Assembly: GCA_019400425.1 (NCBI GenBank)
Contig: JAFREE010000178.1
Location: forward strand, 1 to 47,786
Source: Hymenochaete sp. R1
Lineage: Eukaryota; Basidiomycota; Agaricomycetes; Hymenochaetales; Hymenochaetaceae
DNA length: 47,786 bases
Direction of reading: 5' to 3'
How positions within the stretch are numbered: position 1 is the stretch's first letter; each line of letters opens with the position of its first letter. This document shows positions 37,338-47,661 of the stretch, piece by piece. Made by a program: the position numbers and the translations under genes. Under the pieces are notes generated by a model. The model was not told the DNA's origin, did no database searches, and saw only the letters and a list, made by a program, of their open reading frames with translations.

Positions 37338-40300
37338 CTACTTTGAAAACTTGGGTTGGCCGAGCTGGTTCTGCCGAATAAAAGCACTGGCACCGGTATT
37401 GGCATTAGCCGTTTTCGAAGCGTCCACAGTAGAGTACACGGTCTGGTCGACCAGGTTCTTGCGAACGAAGGCGTCGGGCGCGTTCGACTTTGAGTTATCG
37501 ACTCCTGCATCGGCTGTTGGCAGAGAAGGCATCATCATGATATCCTGTCGCACTTTCTCAAGGTCCGCCGTCCATCCCGGGTTTTCGTTCTAGAATCAGA
37601 GGAATGAGTCAGTTTCTCTCTCTTTTTCTTGTCGCTCGAAGAAGGAAGCTTGGAAGTACCTTTAACCAATCCATGGCACGACGAACCAGGCTCGCGGCAC
37701 GGAGTTTGGCCATCGAACCCTTGAACGCACACAGCTTCAGCCAGCCGGTTAAGTTCTTCGTCAGAACCTCGTGCAGCGCAAAACCTATGTCGTAGCGATA
37801 TGGCACAGCCGAAACGTGATGATCCCAATTCAGAGCGAAATAACGGAGATAATCCCGGGCAGGGGTGGATCCCAGTCCAGGCAATTCTTTCCGCAGGGCG
37901 TCGACGCAGCGGTAAGCGAGGAACGACTTCTCCTCGCCGATATCGACGTACCATGGCTTGCCCTTTCGATCGGGGCGGGTCACATACTCCGGGAAGGATA
38001 GATGATGGAAGGTGAGATGGCCATCGTCGTCCAACTTCAGCACGGACTTGATATTGGAAAACAAAATGGAGCATGAATTGTTGGCGTATCCTGCGATTCC
38101 GTCGATGAGGGTCGGTTGCAGCGGTCTTGATTCCGGCGCGTGAAGGAGCATGATACCTATGAGCCTGGAGAACTCTGTCTTGCAAGCTTCCCAGCTACGG
38201 AGAGAGCTCGTGAGCGCAACGTCGTACAATCCATCGAGTCCCTTGAAGGCTGATCCCTCGAGCAGTTTTTGGAGCGCATTTGATTTGAGAGGGGATTCTT
38301 TGATGAATCGCAATTGCGTCGAGGCATGGATAAAGAGACCACCTGAACCACGAGAGAGGCGATCTACGACATTTGCTTCGGATCCGAAAGATTTGTCCAA
38401 CTTTTGGCCGCTCAGAGCTTCTGGAAGTTCTTTAGTTATATACGTCTGTACGTCATCTATCGCTTCCTTCGAATTAAGTACGAGTTCGTTAGTGCGAACG
38501 TTTGAGCCTGAAAGCGCCCTCAAAAGGTCCCCTTCCGGACGACTTGTAACAAGAAATTTGAGCTTCTTCGAGATATTTGGTACATTCGCGAGCTCCTTCA
38601 GCATGGAAGATAACTGTACCCCGCCGGTGCACTCGTCCAACGCGTCGATGATGAACAGAAAAGTGCTGGGCACGTCCGCCATGGATTTTTGCAGAGGCTT
38701 AAAGAGAAGGTCTTGAAATTGCTCGTTGGCTGGAAAAGACATGATATCGATCGATTTGTTGCTCGATAGAACAGCCTGAGCCACAGTAGCATCCACATTC
38801 GCAACATCGATGGCTAAAGTATGAAGAACCATTCCGATGTGGATCTCGTTGCGCCGGCAGAATTGATAAGAGCCGAGGTTCCCTTTGTTCTTCGCGTCCG
38901 TGGCTATGGTCGTAGCAATGGTGCTCTTCCCAGAGCCGGCTGGACCATACAACCAGTAAATCATAGGTCCTTTATCGTCTTTGAACCAAGAATCGATATC
39001 AGCCAGAACAGTAGTGCGCGTCCCTTCCAAACATTGAGAACGTCCCGATCCATCGAATCGTGTCAATTGAAGCCTCGTTCGCAGTTCTTCAGAGTTCAAG
39101 TCAGGAAAACTGCGATATTTTAAGATCAAGTATACGTACCCATTAGTTTCCGGCATCTCTCGACTTGAACCTGGAAAGCTTGATGGAACTCATTTTTGAG
39201 AGTGTCCAATTGGCTTTGGAAGGAATCCAGCTTTGCATTCTGCTCGAGGCTGATGACTTTCCCTGTTCATGGTAATGGACGTCAAAATTTACGGAGTAAG
39301 GTATCGACTTCACATTTGTACGTACTGCCAAAAGATTGGAACGTAGACTCCCGGACAGATATGCAAATATCTAACAACAAGTCGAGTAGACGATCGATAA
39401 AGATATGAAAACATTTGAGAATCTTCCGTGGGTCGAAATCCGAGGCATCTTGAATAAGAGGGAAGGTTTCGGCGACCTTCAATGCGAGTGTTTTCATACG
39501 ACTATCCCTTTCAATCTGAGACGAGACAATCTGCAAGACATGTAAATTTTAAATCGCGAGCAAAATCGAAGAAACGTACCTTATATAAGATCGTGGTTAC
39601 ATTCCAAGCTAGTGAAAGAACAGGGTGGGCCTACTTCGACGTCAGACTTTCAGACGGGCCAGGGAAAAGTATGTAACTGACATTTGCTATCGTCCCTATA
39701 GCAGTAACAAATGCATCAAGACGGGGAATGCAGTTCTGCAAGTCCTCTCGAAGACCAGTGTCGTCCAGTTGACCTGCTATCGTGGCAATCTCACCAGCCT
39801 TTGCGGTCAGAGCCATCGCAGTGTCGTGGTCGCATTTCGCTCCAAGATCCCTAATGATGTTGCTAATGGCTTGTTTCACTACACCTTCTCTGTCCGAAGG
39901 CGACAAGGAGAGCGTGATTGAAGCGGTTTTTTTGCCGTCACTTAGAAGATCTAGCTCGTCTATGACGGCTTTAGTATATTAGAAACTGCTATTGACTGCT
40001 CATAACTTACAATCTGCTTTCGCATTCTTCGGTTCAACCTTACAAACGCCGATGACTGTATCCTTGAGATTGGCGACGCGAAAGAGCTTGATCTCGATCA
40101 TGCTACCAGGAATTGAAGCGACACCAGCAGCATTTAAAGCGGCGCCAGTCGCAAGCGATGTGACACGAGTAGTATCCAAAGTAACACTGGGGGTTTCGTT
40201 GGGAACTTGAAGCTAGTATAACTGACCATTCTTGGTCAAGAATGAACTTACATCGGGAAATATTCCAGCCATATATCAGAGGGACCATCTTCAACCGCTT

Positions 40301-40502
40301 TAGTACGTTGAGTAGTGCCTCCGCATGTAACTTCGACATAAATGTCTTGTTTCGAAGGGCGGGATCCAAGTAAGGGCTTGGGCGCTGGCGCTACGTCCTT
40401 TGCAGTATTGACTAGAGAAAGATAGAGTCAGAGAAAAGTAGCAGTTCTCAAATTGTTTTTTGGTCACTACATACCCTTGAGTATATAGAACGCCTTCGAC
40501 AT
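37338..40502 (-). CDS. NACHT NTPase (NLR-like) with C2-like N-terminus
   Basis: A STAND-type P-loop ATPase of the kind linked to fungal self/non-self recognition and stress sensing. Nine exons (40502-40475, 40411-40252, 40186-40011, 39959-39678, 39608-39580, 39530-39326, 39262-39136, 39109-37660, 37589-37338) sum to an intact 902-residue frame. The N-terminal about 110 residues (MSKAFYILKVNTAKDV, DIYVEVTCGG, MIEIKLFR) look like a C2 domain, an inference from pattern. A helical region and a coiled-coil-like segment (KVISLEQNAKLDSFQSQL) follow. Then come CLEGTR, Walker A GPAGSGKST (391-399), Walker B FLFIIDALDEC (486-496) and the sensor-like FLVTSRPEGD. There are no WD40, ankyrin or TPR repeats after NACHT, so it is a short-form NLR. 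The tail (820-902) holds two related segments, AFVRKNLVDQ and AFIRQNQLGQ. The first three introns decide the C2 reading and are the least certain. Confidence 0.85.
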
Positions 40503-41877
40503 CTTTGAGTCCTTCGTACGAAAGTAGGGAAGTTTGGGAAATGACTACCAAAGATGAAGCAAAGCGTCTAACACTGGCATACGCCTTTTATAAGGGGTCT
40601 GAAGACTCCGCTCATTGCTAAAGAACTAGTAGCATAGCAAATCGCACTTTCCGCATTAGTAACAAATGTAGGGGAACGACCGGAGCAAGGGACGTACCGC
40701 TATCAAAGGTCGAGTTGGACGTTCATGACCTTCCGATCAGCCTGACCTGACCTTACACGAAGCGGATGGTCCGTCAAGAGCAGCGCTCCTTAGCTCGGGG
40801 CAGCATGTCGGGCGTGTCCCCTTCCCTCGGCACATGGCCTTAGCATGGTCGATTGGATTTGTTGTCGGAAGTCTCTTCGTGCCTTGCTCCTATCGAGCGC
40901 ACTCATCGCAATCGTAGAGATCTTCGAGTGAAAAAAACCCTAATGTAAAGTTGGAATGTTGATTCTCGCTCGTCTGGAATCATGAACGGTGTTCAAACGA
41001 GGGTCAAGGTGTGGAACCGTCCCTCGTTTCTTGAATCAAGTTACGCTATTGGTAAGAGTAAGTCGAGACAGGCGGAAGTTGATCTTTAGTGAGCGTACCT
41101 TATAGTGCTTACTACCCCTGCGTTATGAACCGAATACTGAGCCTTAGTGGCAAACGAGGGCAAACGGCGTTGCCTGCTCTTTCTTCCGCATTTGGACCTA
41201 GCATCCGAATATTCTGGGCCTTGTGCCTTCGGCGCAGCAATATTGGCATCGTAAGGAGGGTTCATGTCAGAAAGACGGCGCGTTGAACAAGCCGAAAATG
41301 ATATGGACGGTATTCAACGCAAATCGTGTCCTGTAGTAGACCAGACTCGGAGGCTCGCGGCTTAAAGTTCGAGATTCGGAGAATCAATCAACCCAGGAAC
41401 TTGGGAGTTTGGAAGAAAAGGTATGTCGATCTTCGACGACACGAGTGTGAAAGTACTTGCTTCTGCGTACATGACGGATGTCGGAGAAGTGGATTGACAG
41501 AATATGCGATAAAATGCGTCGACACCTTACGGTGACAGTAATGACTGTAGTTTACTAACTTCAAGTTTAGAGTGAGAATGTTATGTCTGCGAGGATCCGC
41601 TGATGTCGATCCTCTTCGAGACGAACTGCGCGGAATGGCGCATTGCACATTTTTTTTCAAATTCTTGACGAGCAATTGTCAAGCACTTCTCTTGTATTTG
41701 CAGACACTTTGGTAAAGGGCGGCTCAGGCAGAGAATACGAGGAGTCGTTTAGATAAAGATTACCCGTCAATCAGATACAAAACCGAAGATGGAAGAAAAT
41801 AGCAAACATTGGAAAATGAAGAGAAATAAAGTCCAGGAAAGGGTGTCGACTTGGAATTAGATTTCTATCGCAGAGAT
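40503..41877. promoter_or_regulatory. Intergenic region upstream of NACHT gene
   Basis: 1.37 kb between the NACHT start and the F-box stop, both on the minus strand. It should include the NACHT promoter and the 3' end of the F-box transcript. Short open frames, for example 41388-41675 on the minus strand, have no recognisable similarity. I see no repeats comparable to those of the 16.6-37.3 kb domain. Confidence 0.5.
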
Positions 41878-43656
41878 TTAACTGAACACAAGCTGTCGTT
41901 CACTCCCCAAACTATTCCACATTCGATTGGTCCAGAAGTCGGGATCCTCTAAGTCATCTCGACGATTGTTACGCTTCCGAATTATCTGCGCTAGTCTTGC
42001 ATCTTCTTTCTGCATGACAGATGACAATAGACGTGCAAACCCTGATATGCCTAGGTCCGTGCATTCGATCAATTCGAGTTTCTTCAACCTCGCCAAGCGC
42101 TCACCCATCTCCGGGGAAAACGAGTCGAACCCCTTAGCGGACAGCGTGAACGTTTCGATAGTATTGAATCGATCAAGGAGAGATGCACCGAATTTGTCGA
42201 TAGCGTCGTATAGACCATGGTGGTCTTGGCGGTTGCGCTTAAAGTGAGCGACAGCGAATGAGAGATGCCGTAGGCTCCCACAAGACTGACAATCTGCATC
42301 TGGGAACATACCTCGGGCGTCCAATCGCGCAAGAAGGAACGGCCCAATAAGTTTAAAATGCAAAGCAAGTGAGGTCAATCGCGGCATCCTCATACAGCGC
42401 GAGATGATGTCGACGCGATGGTTGAGGTTGAATAAGCGCCAATCATTCCAATCTTCCTCGGTTTCGATCTCCCTAGGACGGTGAGTATCCCGGAAGACTT
42501 CAATTGAAATTTTGCAGAAACAGAGTTGAGGAAGTATAATATAACCGTTCACAGGATATCTGTGTACCATTCCTGGTTCGGAAACCAATTGAGACTCGGG
42601 AATATAAACATTGTAATTAAATTCAAGTTCTTGCAGAGCGGGTGAACTCCTGAGAATGGCAAGCAGATCCGTGGAGGGGGCACGCATCGTCCTCTCGTTG
42701 AATGCATCTCTCATGATCAAAGATGTCAAACCATTCAGGGCAGGGGCTGGCACACCGATATTGTTGATCGCGAGATTCCGGAGATTGGGAAACGTCCATT
42801 TGTTGAACACTGTGTTGAGTGCGCCCGACGACGGGGAGTCGATCGTTAAATGTGAGATAGCTGGAAGAGACGCATTATATATAATGCTCTGCCCTAGATC
42901 GATTCCTCCACTTGACATACGTCCTGCGAGTTCAACGAAAAGATGGCTACAATGCGAAATGTGGCCTAACACCGAATCCAGAGTCTCCTTATTCAAGTGA
43001 ATGAAGAATTGTTCAAGCGACGCGCACATAACAGCATTCCTGCGTATGTTACCACTGCGACCGCGATGCCAACTTTCACGCCCGAAACCTAAATCATTCC
43101 AAAACGACGGAGAGTCGTAGATCAGTCTGTAGACCCGCCGATTCACCAAACAGAGTCTCCGAGCACTTCTACTCTCCCGCTCGAAAGTAATGGAATCGGT
43201 ACTAAAATTAGGGTGCGGTCGTGTACCACGCTCCTGTCATCCCGGAGAGCAGAGCTTCAGTATGGAAAGCAGGATATTGTCAGGAAGATTTTGAAGTCCA
43301 AAGTGATACGAGGTCTCCGTGACTGTGTGCTCCAAGTAACTGATTTTGACATGAATGGCCGTCTGGAGAGTTTTTAGCGTTTTCAGAGCCCCCTTCAGAC
43401 CGCGTAGCTTTTTTTGAGTCTCATTCAAGAGAGCACGGTCCAATAGAAACCTGTCAATCATGTTAGAACTGCGTACATAAAGCGATGCGAAAGGCGACAA
43501 AATGACGAACTCCGACGCGTCATGTTTCTCGCCAGGCCAAATGTCGTCAATTGATGCCTCTCCAGTAGCCAACTTATTGCATGCGCCTATAATGATTTCG
43601 AGTGCAGTCAAGTCAGCAAATATGAAGGACGCTGGTGAAAGATAGCTAAGGAACAT
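41878..43656 (-). CDS. F-box protein with apparent one-base frameshift
   Basis: An F-box substrate-adaptor protein for an SCF ubiquitin ligase by family inference. Exon 1 (43656-43227) reads an N-terminal helical part and the F-box motif LPDNILLSILKLCSP, then hits TGA. Exon 2 (43179-41878) reads LCLVNRRVYRLIYDSPSFWNDL and an LRR-like C-terminal region to the stop. The two are separated by a normal 47-bp GT-AG intron (donor GTACAC, acceptor TCGAG). They are out of register by one base: the plus-strand CCC at 43241-43243 would need to be two bases for the F-box to continue as SPDDR, its usual form in these fungi. This may be a recent pseudogene or a sequencing or assembly error. The start at 43656 is uncertain and further 5' exons may exist. 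Confidence 0.7.
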
Positions 43657-44154
43657 CGATGAGACGTATCAAACGTAGTTGTTGTGGTCTCGGAAGAAAG
43701 TTGAAGGGCGTCGACCGATGTCGTCGCGTCGCGACGCGTACCGGATCCCGTCTGAATCTGGTGTCGATCATTTCCGTTCCAGATGACCAAATCTACAAAT
43801 TACGCTTCTCGGCTTTACTCTAAGTCTATCGTGCACTGAAGCTCTCTTCAAAACCGGTGAGCTTACCCAAGCATCGGATACGCCGGCCTTGAAGAAAATG
43901 CTGGACGAGAGGCTTGGCCAAGCAGTTCGAATGCTAATGTCGTTTGCGATCTCGTGTTTTTAAGAATACGATTTCCAAATCTTATCGACTTACAACATCT
44001 ATCGAAATCCATTCTCATTACCTGGTCCTGACCGCAAAAAAGTTGTACCGCATCGTACCCGCATACATCATATCGTAATCCACCTTTCGAATTGATCTAA
44101 CGCCACCCGAGAACCATACAGGACGAAAGTGAAAATCATCCGAAGCCATGTCGG
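43657..44154. other. Region between F-box gene and UBC13 stop
   Basis: 498 bp containing the 3' flank of UBC13 and the 5' flank, possibly an additional 5' exon, of the F-box gene. No coding exon could be assigned with confidence. Confidence 0.4.
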
Positions 44155-45245
44155 TCACTCGCTCGCGTGCTCAAGTGTCCACTGTCGACTGGTAGCTTTT
44201 GCCCCAACTGGATCTTCCTGAAGGATAACAAAGCCGTGAGATCAGATGAAAAGTAGAGAGAAAGTGACATTCGTACTTTATAGTGTTTAGCAACGTCGGT
44301 CGCGAGTGGGTCGTCTGGGTTTGGCGCGCTGAGGAGAGCTTGGACAGAGAGAAGAACGGTTCGGATTTGAAGAGCAGGTGACCATTTGTCTATGACGATT
44401 TAATTAGTTCTTCACTGTCGAAGCGGAACATATGAGAGTACTCGTACCTTTCAGGATGTCCAGACAGATCCGCCCAAGCTTGTCTGTCAAAATGAATAGC
44501 TTGAGTACAATGACGTAACGGTAATCAAGTACACCCACCAATGTTTGGGTGATAGATCTTCGTCAAAAATCTGACTTTCGGCGGTGCCATGGGGTACTCC
44601 TCAGGAAGAAAGAGTTCGAGTTTGAAGATGCCACCTGGAGCAAATCACCGTACAAGACATTAACGCTATGAACTCATAATCACAAGTATACATATATTCT
44701 GCGCACCCTCGAAGGGACTCCCTTCTGGTCCTTGAATCGTCACGTCGAAATATCGCAGGTTATCATCGTGCGGTGCAGCAGTTATTCCAGGAGCTGGGTC
44801 ACTTTGTAGGCGTTCCGTTTCCTATGTATCAAAGTGATGGTAATATGTAGTGATAAGGTAGGGTGCAAGTCGAGATTTTTTTAAAACCCAGTTTGCGGGT
44901 TGCAATTATGTACAAGGCCGAGAGCAGCGTTTGAAGGTGCAGTCCGAGTATCGTAGCAATAAAGTTCAGAAAGGGGACCAATGACCACAGAGGGTCGCAT
45001 CGATAAGGTCCGGGAAGGACAGTTATAAAGAAAGAAAGAAAAATGTCAGAATAATCCCTCTCAACTCTGCATCTTCAACGTCGTGGGCCGTGTCGTGCGA
45101 CGAGTGCATATAAGCCGTGATTAAGGAAGGAATGCTTACCTTGATGATTCTCTATTCCGTTCAAGCACGCCCAATGCAAATGAGAAACTCAATTAAATCT
45201 CTCTACATCATGAACGAGTCTCACCTTTGGTAGCCCTAAGGACAT
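44155..45245 (-). CDS. UBC13: Ubiquitin-conjugating enzyme E2, Ubc13 type
   Basis: E2 enzyme that with an Mms2-type partner makes Lys63-linked ubiquitin chains in error-free DNA damage tolerance. Seven exons (45245-45225, 45151-45140, 44821-44707, 44634-44539, 44483-44448, 44389-44277, 44217-44155) join to exactly 151 residues, the family length. Landmarks are LPKRIIKETERL at the N-terminus, [15 protein letters not shown] at 78-80, the catalytic Cys88 in [20 protein letters not shown], and [12 protein letters not shown]. Exon 2 is a 12-base microexon encoding RIIK, framed by AG and GT and required to restore the conserved N-terminus. The C-terminus after HYK diverges from the animal protein. 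The promoter was interrupted by a LINE copy whose 3' end is 100 bp upstream of the start codon. Confidence 0.95.
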
Positions 45246-45344
45246 GATGATGGAAGTGAAGCAAGGGAGGTGTAAAGCGCTGGTGTTGTCAAGCTTACTG
45301 CGTGGTTCGGAGGTGCTTACCAAATAAAGCAATTGTCACGTGCA
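45246..45344 (-). promoter_or_regulatory. Remaining UBC13 promoter-proximal segment
   Basis: Only 99 bp separate the UBC13 start from the LINE, including the proximal target-site duplication, which contains the E-box-like CACGTG. The original upstream promoter was displaced to beyond 47647. Confidence 0.6.
45331..45344. repeat. Target-site duplication, proximal copy
   Basis: AATTGTCACGTGCA, identical over 14 bp to 47648-47661. It lies six bases from the poly(T) run that marks the LINE 3' end. Confidence 0.88.
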
Positions 45345-45350
45345 AGTACA

Positions 45351-45373
45351 TTTTTTTTTTTTTTTTTTTTTTT
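45351..45373 (-). repeat. LINE poly(A) tail
   Basis: A run of 23 T on the plus strand. It marks the 3' end of the minus-strand LINE. Six bases (AGTACA) lie between it and the duplication. Confidence 0.92.
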
Positions 45374-45530
45374 AAACAATTTATATAGCGCTTCAATCTA
45401 CCGACGAGTGCGCATAAAATACATGAACGAGGTGGCAGTGGTACGTATAGGCAAAGATGTTAGGACCGGGCTGAATACCGGAGCCCGAAGAAGGCAATCC
45501 GCCGAAGGCCGGGGAAGGAGAAGTGAGAAA

Positions 45531-47600
45531 TCAAGGAGGCCGAGTGAGGGAGCAAAGGGGAAAATCTTTAGAGAACGCGCCAGAACGGCGAAGGAAGGAA
45601 GTGAAAATAAAGAGACCCTTTTTAGGGGGCCGAAGAAAGATGTCCGAGATATGAGGAAGTTTAAAATTTTTAGTAAGGGGACAGTCATGCAGGAGATGTT
45701 TGCGGGTTTGGATGGGGGCTCCACATGCACATTTAACGGGTTCGGGTATGTTAAAGCGGTTGTAGTAGTGCCCAAAATGACCGTGACCAACAATCATTTG
45801 GATAGTGCGGGTTTGGAACTTCCGAGGAACGGATCGCTCAAAGAAGTGTTGGTTGGGTTTAGGTTTGGGTGGCAAAGCAAGAGCCTCGCGCGATAGAGAG
45901 GAGCGAGTGCAATAAGTAGCCCAAAGCATACGCCACTCCCTTACGAGGTTATGTGCCTGTTTAGTCTTGAAATGTGCAGCGGTGGAGGGGGACCCAAGAG
46001 AGGGAAGTGACGACGCTCGCTTGGCAAGACGGTCAACAACCTCATTGAGCAAAATTCCTTTATGAGCTGGGACCCAGTGAAGGTGAAGAGTGAAAGGGCG
46101 GGAAAGAAAAAGAGAAGAGAGTGAACGGTGGAAAATAAGAGATGCAGATTGAGAAGAGTGAGGAGAAGAAGAAAGAATGGTGGAAAGTGCGGCCTGACTA
46201 TCAGCGAAAAAGTGAATGGAAGAGATAGGATGCAAAACAGAGGATAAGAAATCAGAGATAAGAAGAGAGGCGCCCGCCAGGGCAAAGAGTTCTGCGTCAT
46301 AGGCAACAGCGCGCTTGCCGAGGCCCCATGAGCGTTCAAGTTGTTGTCGGTTGGGGTGATGTAGGAGGGCAGCAGATCCTGCGCGTCCCTTGGAATAGGA
46401 TCCATCGGTGAAGATGGTGAGGGAGGATGGGTCGGAGGAAATAGTGTCAATGATAGAGGTGTGGTTGAGTTGTTTGGAGAAGGAGGGTGGGACGACAGGA
46501 AAAGGCGTGTTGAAGGTGAGGTGAGGGTCCAGTCGTTCGGAGTGAGGAGGTATGCGGGAGATGAGATAGTGAAAAGGGTCATGAGGAGGATGATGAGAGG
46601 GAGGGATTGAGATGTGTACTCTAGTCGGAGGGAGAGAGAATTTGTATGAAGACGGGGGGTGAGCAAGAGGGGAATGAAAGGGAATACGACATAATCGGAG
46701 AGCAGAATTGTCAGAGAGTTTTTTAAGACGTAGGGGAATAGGGACAATCGAGAAAATATGATGAAGGGGAGGGGAAGGTGAAGTTCGAAAAGCGCCTGTA
46801 AGTTGAACAAGGGCACGATTTTGAAATTTTTGAAGAGGGGATAAAAGGGAATTTTGGCGATGCCCTGTGTAGTAGACAGGGGATCCCCAAAGAAGAACAG
46901 GGAGAACACAGGAAATATAAAGAATGCGAAGAAGATTGAGAGGGAGACCATGATGAGAGTTGGAGTGAAGAATACGAAGAGAAACAAGGGTGCCGGAGGC
47001 TTTATTGACCATCTTTTCTATATGAGATGAGAAAGAGAGAGAAGAATCAAAATAAATACCAAGCCATCGCAAGGTGGGCTGCGGAATGACTGGGTTGTCA
47101 CGAGAAGGAAAATTAGGATAGAATGGGGTGTTAAGAAAGGGCCGAGAGGATCTACGGCGGGAGAAAATTTTGAACTCGTCCTTGCCTTCATCAAGGTCAA
47201 GGCCGATGTCCTGGAAGTGTTGGCGCATTTCAGCGTGCAGAGCAACGAGGTTGTAAAGAGGTTCGCGTGGATCTACAATGCCTTCAGTGAGGAAGTGGTC
47301 GTCCACGTATGCGAGTATATTTTGTGACGGTGCACGAGAGACCGCTCGGAAGACTGTTGACGAGTAGATGATGGAAAGAATGGGCGATAATGGTGAGCCC
47401 TGAGGCGTGCCAATATTCAGGATTTGGAACGACGATGCAGGGAGAAAGGTAAAAGCAACCTGACGTTGTGAGAGGAAGGAGAGGACCCAGTCCGCAAGGG
47501 AACGGGGAAAACCTAAGAGAAGGAGAACCTGACGAAGGCGATGGTGCTGGATATTATCAAAGAAGCCTTTGATATCAACAGCAAGGGCCGCAGTGTCCAT
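45531..47600 (-). CDS. LINE ORF2 fragment: reverse transcriptase, RNase H, zinc knuckle
   Basis: A 689-codon open frame. It begins at RT motif A (AVDIKGFFDNIQHHRL), continues through motif B (GTPQGSPLSPILS) and the catalytic motif C (AYVDDHF), then thumb and connection (WLGIYFDSSLSF). An RNase H domain follows with TDGSYSKGRAG, the catalytic Glu in YDAELFALAG, ADSQAAL and HWVPAHKG. The C-terminus carries a CxC-x(8)-H-x(4)-C knuckle-like segment (CACGAPIQTRKHLLHDC). The frame is closed upstream by a stop within the 47 bases before 47647, so 47600 is only the first available ATG. The fragment lacks RT fingers and endonuclease and should not be autonomous. Confidence 0.93.
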   Translation of the reverse strand: MDTAALAVDIKGFFDNIQHHRLRQVLLLLGFPRSLADWVLSFLSQRQVAFTFLPASSFQILNIGTPQGSPLSPILSIIYSSTVFRAVSRAPSQNILAYVDDHFLTEGIVDPREPLYNLVALHAEMRQHFQDIGLDLDEGKDEFKIFSRRRSSRPFLNTPFYPNFPSRDNPVIPQPTLRWLGIYFDSSLSFSSHIEKMVNKASGTLVSLRILHSNSHHGLPLNLLRILYISCVLPVLLWGSPVYYTGHRQNSLLSPLQKFQNRALVQLTGAFRTSPSPPLHHIFSIVPIPLRLKKLSDNSALRLCRIPFHSPLAHPPSSYKFSLPPTRVHISIPPSHHPPHDPFHYLISRIPPHSERLDPHLTFNTPFPVVPPSFSKQLNHTSIIDTISSDPSSLTIFTDGSYSKGRAGSAALLHHPNRQQLERSWGLGKRAVAYDAELFALAGASLLISDFLSSVLHPISSIHFFADSQAALSTILSSSPHSSQSASLIFHRSLSSLFLSRPFTLHLHWVPAHKGILLNEVVDRLAKRASSLPSLGSPSTAAHFKTKQAHNLVREWRMLWATYCTRSSLSREALALPPKPKPNQHFFERSVPRKFQTRTIQMIVGHGHFGHYYNRFNIPEPVKCACGAPIQTRKHLLHDCPLTKNFKLPHISDIFLRPPKKGLFIFTSFLRRSGAFSKDFPLCSLTRPP

Positions 47601-47647
47601 CTGGTTACTGTCAGGAATCCCTTATTTCCTTTATGCATTCCTAACAT

Positions 47648-47661
47648 AATTGTCACGTGCA
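47648..47661. repeat. Target-site duplication, distal copy
   Basis: AATTGTCACGTGCA, identical to 45331-45344. Its CACGTG core is therefore present twice after the insertion. Confidence 0.88.

Larger units (their letters stand above)
45345..47647 (-). mobile_element. 5'-truncated non-LTR retrotransposon (LINE) with poly(A) tail
   Basis: The insertion is about 2.3 kb, reads on the minus strand and is bounded by a perfect 14-bp duplication. Its 3' end is a poly(A) of 23 bases (T run at 45351-45373 on the plus strand). The coding part starts in the middle of the reverse transcriptase, so the endonuclease region and RT fingers are missing, the normal outcome of incomplete target-primed reverse transcription. 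A perfect duplication and an open frame suggest a recent insertion. The combination of RT and RNase H fits Tad1/I-like clades (inference). Confidence 0.9.

Noticed and set aside
45941..46987. 348-codon minus-strand frame, Phe/Leu-rich
   Set aside because: A shifted reading of the LINE reverse transcriptase/RNase H frame, which has the catalytic motifs.
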